Shown here: positions 22,278-25,719 of the stretch, one piece after another
Layout of the letters: the number at the start of each line of letters is the position of its first letter
Position numbering within the stretch: the first letter of the stretch is position 1
Assembly (NCBI GenBank): GCA_905250885.1
Contig: CAJNOQ010002194.1
Location: 1-25,719 of the forward strand
Origin: Didymodactylos carnosus
Lineage: Eukaryota > Rotifera > Eurotatoria > Philodinida > Philodinidae
Reading direction: 5' to 3'
Length of the DNA: 25,719 nt
Program-made: the position numbers and the translations under genes
The notes under the pieces: generated by a model
What the model saw: the letters and a program-made list of their open reading frames with translations, nothing else
Database searches by the model: none
Told to the model about the DNA's origin: nothing

Positions 22278-22285
22278 GATATGGC

Positions 22286-23214
22286 GTTCTCAAAATTTCT
22301 ACTTTTGCACATGAACTTCATTTTAATGAGAGACTGTCTCACAGAAGGAACGAACTGCGTATCCTCTTGTATAGTGGATGAATAGCTGATATTAGCTGTA
22401 CTGTAGATACTGAACCTCTGCCAAAAAAAGATTGTAATTTTACAGAAAAAGATTGCCTTTTTTTGTGGAAAAAGTCGCCGTCCACGTCGATCTAGAGATC
22501 GACTAATATTTCTGAGGTCAATGATGGTGATCTAAGAACGCATAGTCAGACATGATTGACTTAGTCTTCTGTATTATCATCGCCGGTCATTGAGTGCACG
22601 TTGAGAGAGAAGGAAACTATCTATTATTCGCTATATTAGTAGTTCTGACTAAAGTGTCATTGGACGTTTTGCACGTGCTTCTCTTATTCTTGACTATGAC
22701 TTTCGTTGCCTAATCTAGAACTAATATTCGAATCAGCAAGGCGATTATTTCCTCAAAAATAAGAGTATGTATGTGAACTTTTATTGACTGAAATTTGATT
22801 TGATATTATTTCACTTTCTGTTAGTATAGCGTTTAATGTTCGAATTTCCGGTATCGTTATATTATGACTTCGCTTCACGTTAAAATTCTTTAATTATTTT
22901 CTGTCAGTCCAGCATTCGAAAGATTAAAACATGTTTTGAGATTTTGAGAACTTTAGCAGGGATAGGAACTGGATTTTGATTCAAGGGTAAAATTAACTTC
23001 AGTTCAGTTCAGTTCAACTACTGATTGAAACGCCTGTATGTTGCATGCAGAAAGCGAAGAAAAGTTAGAATGACAGTAACTGTTAAAATACGAAATCTGT
23101 TTCTCGTAATCTTTTTTATATCCTGGTTTACGAAATTTATTTTGGAACCATTTGATGTATAACGTTTTCTATTAAATTTAGATAAAAACGTTTCTTCTTT
23201 TACGTTAATTCGGA
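22286..23214. other. Intergenic stretch upstream of the 353-residue gene
   Basis: No gene is recognised. It contains a perfect 8+8 palindrome GTCGATCTAGAGATCGAC at 22486-22503 and a short TTCAG-type run (CAGTTCAGTTCAGTTCAAC) near 22998-23016. The promoter of the next gene should lie at its right end; no specific site is claimed. Confidence 0.4.
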
Positions 23215-24453
23215 ATGTCGTCTGATACAAATAATGGTTCAATGAAACGCAGCATATCCGGTGATGAATTTTATGCAAATAAAGAAGCAAAGTTGGATTT
23301 AAATAATAGTGGAACGAATGAGACCAGCGATCATAGTGATGGTAATCGTATAACTGAAAATAATAATAATAACAGTAGTGAAGTTGATGAGACGACGAAA
23401 GCAGCTCAAGAAAAAGATCAAGTCCATGATGATGATAATCATAATCATCCACACAATAGTGATCCATCCAATATCATATTAGAAAAAGGCGATATTGTCT
23501 TTAGTTATAAACCAAAACTTGGTGTCGATGAAGCTGCTGCCCTTCAGGATGTACAATTATTTCATGTATTATTAGAACCAAAAGAAGATTTTTCATCATC
23601 AACAACAACAAAAACACGTCTATTACGTATTGGGAAAAAGAAATTGCCATCAGTTGAAAACAAAGAACGTTTTTGGGGATATGTTGAAAAAGTTGGCGAA
23701 AATATAGATGAAATTGTTGAAGATGCTCTTGAGAGCATGACATATAATACAGTTACACAAGGTCAACGTCAGTCAAAAGCGGATCGCATCGCAGGAAAAG
23801 GTGAAAATGCAACATATGTAAGAAGCTTGATTCTCAATGTTTGTTTTTTCCATTTCCAGGAAAATATATGATGGTCAGACATGATAATCGTACAAATATT
23901 GCCTATGTATTAGAAGTGCCTGCTGAAATTGGAACAGTTCAAAAAGAATTTAATATTGAAAAAGAATGTACATATACGGTAAGTAGATTTTTTTAGACTT
24001 CGAAACATATTATGTAGCGTTGCTATCGTGTTCAGGTTGCAATAAAAAACCCAACAACCCCAAATCCATCACAACTTGGTCTAGCCCGCGAAGAAAAAGT
24101 TATTTACCCTAAAGAATTGCAAGAAAAATTTGGGCAGTTACAATGGATTCCAGGTATATATAATCTTAAACCTTTATATTTTCAATAATGTTAATACCTT
24201 CCGTTTTGTTTCAGTTGAACCGAAACTCTTGGATTATAATGGCGTTGAAATGATTTGGATTGCTTCATCATGTGATTTAGAAATTGAATTAGGCGAAGTA
24301 GGAAAAGAATTAGAAGACTTAGCTGCTGAAACAAATATAACAACAGAAAAGGATGTTTTAAATGAATTGCATTTAAATGAAAATGAACATCCAACTCAAC
24401 CATTAAAAGATGGTGAATGGCCAAAAACAACCTTGCAAAATAAAACAGATTAA
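23215..24453 (+). CDS. Conserved protein of unknown function, four exons; horizontal-transfer candidate
   Basis: Exons 23215-23800, 23860-23978, 24036-24153 and 24215-24453 give 1062 nt, 353 residues. Introns are 59, 57 and 61 nt, all GT-AG and phase-consistent. The first donor is GTGAAA at 23801; the later GTAAGA at 23818 would break the frame, while the chosen one gives the smooth join AGKGKYMMVRHD. Residues 1-90 are acidic, rich in N, S, D and H, and likely disordered, with an MKR start that could be part of a nuclear signal. Residues 91-290 are the folded part: KGDIVFSYKPKLGVDEA, DVQLFHVLLEP, RLLRIGKKKLP, ERFWGYV, YMMVRHDNRTNIAYVLEVP, VQKEFNIEKECTYTVAIKNP, YPKELQEKFG, LLDYNGVEMIWI. The tail is acidic. 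From memory these motifs match an uncharacterised family common in bacteria and fungi; no reaction is known. It has no signal peptide or membrane segment. The 149-codon frame opposite is a shadow of the acidic region. Confidence 0.85.
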
Positions 24454-24473
24454 TAAGCAGGAAGAAGAAAAAA

Positions 24474-24479
24474 AATAAA
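24474..24479 (+). terminator. Polyadenylation signal of the 353-residue gene
   Basis: AATAAA lies 21 nt after the stop codon, inside an A-rich run and followed by a T- and GT-rich stretch. That is the usual order of signal and downstream element. Confidence 0.6.
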
Positions 24480-24484
24480 CTTTT

Positions 24485-24524
24485 TTTATTATTGTTGTTG
24501 TTGTTGTCGCGTGTGTGTGTGTGT
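24485..24524. repeat. (TTG)n and (GT)n microsatellites
   Basis: About five TTG units are followed by CGC and seven GT units, immediately downstream of the polyadenylation signal. This is a simple repeat; GT-rich DNA here may also serve as the downstream 3'-end element. Confidence 0.8.
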
Positions 24525-25719
24525 CTAGAATACAAATATTCGAGATGATATTTTTGTGCTATATTTTTCTATTTTGATTGTTGAAATAAATGTAGCTTAT
24601 AAGATCTTCGTGCACACTGGCAGGTAAGGGAGAAACAACATGGCTTTTTATGCTGAAATGAATTTTTCTAATATTATAGTACAAGTATTTCACACAGTCC
24701 AAATACAGTTTCAAGTAAAAGAAAAGACTGAGGATAAAAGAAGTACTGTAAGATTTAAAATTTTTGATGCTACGTAAAATATTAATTGTCATAATTTTTA
24801 GATGAAATATACTAGATTGAATGTACTAATGTATCTATGAAATCTTGTACATATATAAACACGCGGCCTGAACTCATAAAGGTTAATTTGAATATTTTTG
24901 ATCGTTATTCAAAAAAACAATTACTATTAATGATTCACAAAGTTAACTACAAAAGTAAAGGGACAAAACGGCTAAGCATCATCGAAAAGTAAACAGCAAT
25001 GATCGTTTGTGCTTTGGTTGAAAAACAGTTATGTTTCTTAAATACAAAGCGTTGTTTGTCGGAAATTCTCTTTAAAACGTGCAATCTATCAAAACTCTAA
25101 TCAGCAAAATTTTTAAAAGTATTGAGAGAATAAAAGATTATACCAAATTTAAAAATAATCAAATTTAAAATCCTTACTAATTAACACTATGTAACCGAAT
25201 TTATTTTTCCCTTTATTCTCTAAGTCAATCGTTTTTTGTTATCATGAAATCCATGCACCATCCTGGCTGCTTAAATCCAACTGTAAGCCAGCTTGAATCG
25301 GGCTGTTTCATTAAGAAATTATTTTCATGTATCGACTAAAATTGTCTCAGGATGCCTGATGTAATAAGAATGAAGATTATTTTCAACCGGTTTAAATTAA
25401 AAGTAATATAAACGACTAGTTTCTAGATATAAGAATAATAATGTCAATAAATGTCCCACATCCTGTTTGATGAAATGACAGACAAGTTTTCCAAATCTTT
25501 ACGTATTATTCGTAGTTATTAACTACTAGCAGAGGTACCCGATGTAGAGCGAGTTGCCTTGAACTTTTCCATCTTTAACAGGACCTTCCCCGCCGTGCAT
25601 AAATTGAGATGCTTAGTCACACCGACTATATGATGTGAGAATTTAGTTTATAGCGTGTAAATCTGCTTTGGTTCTTTCTACCTATCACCATTTCTATCAC
25701 ACACCTCTGCATTAATTGT
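24525..25719. other. Right flank, no gene recognised
   Basis: AT-rich with no convincing exon or RNA gene. A segment at about 25530-25605 is clearly richer in GC than its surroundings (GAGGTACCCGATGTAGAGCG, and later ACCTTCCCCGCCGTGCATAA). It may be a fragment of a repeat or an old coding piece. The 77-codon minus frame at 24559-24792 has no features of a gene. Confidence 0.4.

Noticed and set aside
23018-23467. 149-codon minus-strand frame rich in H, Y and D
   Set aside because: It is mostly the antisense of the acidic, N/D/H-rich start of the 353-residue gene, plus a run through its leader.
23818-23823. GTAAGA donor for exon 1 of the 353-residue gene
   Set aside because: It looks stronger than GTGAAA at 23801, but splicing there puts exon 2 out of frame with an immediate stop. 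The earlier donor restores the conserved reading.
1-25719. tRNA, rRNA, CRISPR, telomeric repeat or bacterial operon structure
   Set aside because: I looked for B-box-like words, repeat-spacer arrays and G-rich telomere units and saw none; gene structure is plainly eukaryotic.

Overview
The window is AT-rich eukaryotic DNA from a small invertebrate. Two complete multi-exon genes and the 5' part of a third can be reconstructed. Most of their introns are 52 to 69 nt with GT-AG ends, exon phases agree across every junction, and there are no operons or ribosome binding sites. Intron size, AT bias and the style of the proteins fit a bdelloid rotifer best, but this is inference and no species is claimed.

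Layout. (1) 774-2401, minus strand: the 5' exons of a dipeptidyl-peptidase (DPP4/DPP6/DPP10, peptidase S9B) type II membrane protein. It has a short cytoplasmic tail, one membrane anchor and the start of the beta-propeller, and the recognisable gene stops near 774. No later exon is visible down to base 1. (2) About 2.4 to 16.7 kb: a 14 kb gene-poor stretch with poly(A)/poly(T) tracts and a degenerate AACGCATTAA-type repeat field (about 7.0 to 8.8 kb). It also holds two long foldback elements (7650-7905 and 12718-13107), a likely LINE 3' tail ending in (ATTC)n at 15112, and a short element with perfect 30-bp inverted termini (16037-16235). (3) 16786-19425, minus strand: a complete seven-exon endonuclease IV (Apn1/Nfo) gene of 387 codons, with all nine metal ligands and a basic nucleus-type N-terminal extension. 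(4) About 20.66 to 21.38 kb, minus strand: a decayed pseudogene of a protein with a coiled-coil-like C-terminal part. (5) 21832-22277: a non-autonomous hAT-like element with CAGAGTTGCC termini and an imperfect 8-bp target duplication. (6) 23215-24453, plus strand: a complete four-exon gene of 353 codons. Its folded part resembles, from memory, an uncharacterised family seen mainly in bacteria and fungi, which makes it the best horizontal-transfer candidate here. (7) The right end is gene-free.

The genes do not form a pathway. The endonuclease repairs abasic sites and blocked 3' ends in DNA, the DPP-like product would be a cell-surface protein, and the 353-residue protein has no known role. 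No tRNA, rRNA, CRISPR array, telomeric repeat or complete autonomous transposon was recognised. Exon coordinates were read by hand from splice sites and phase continuity.
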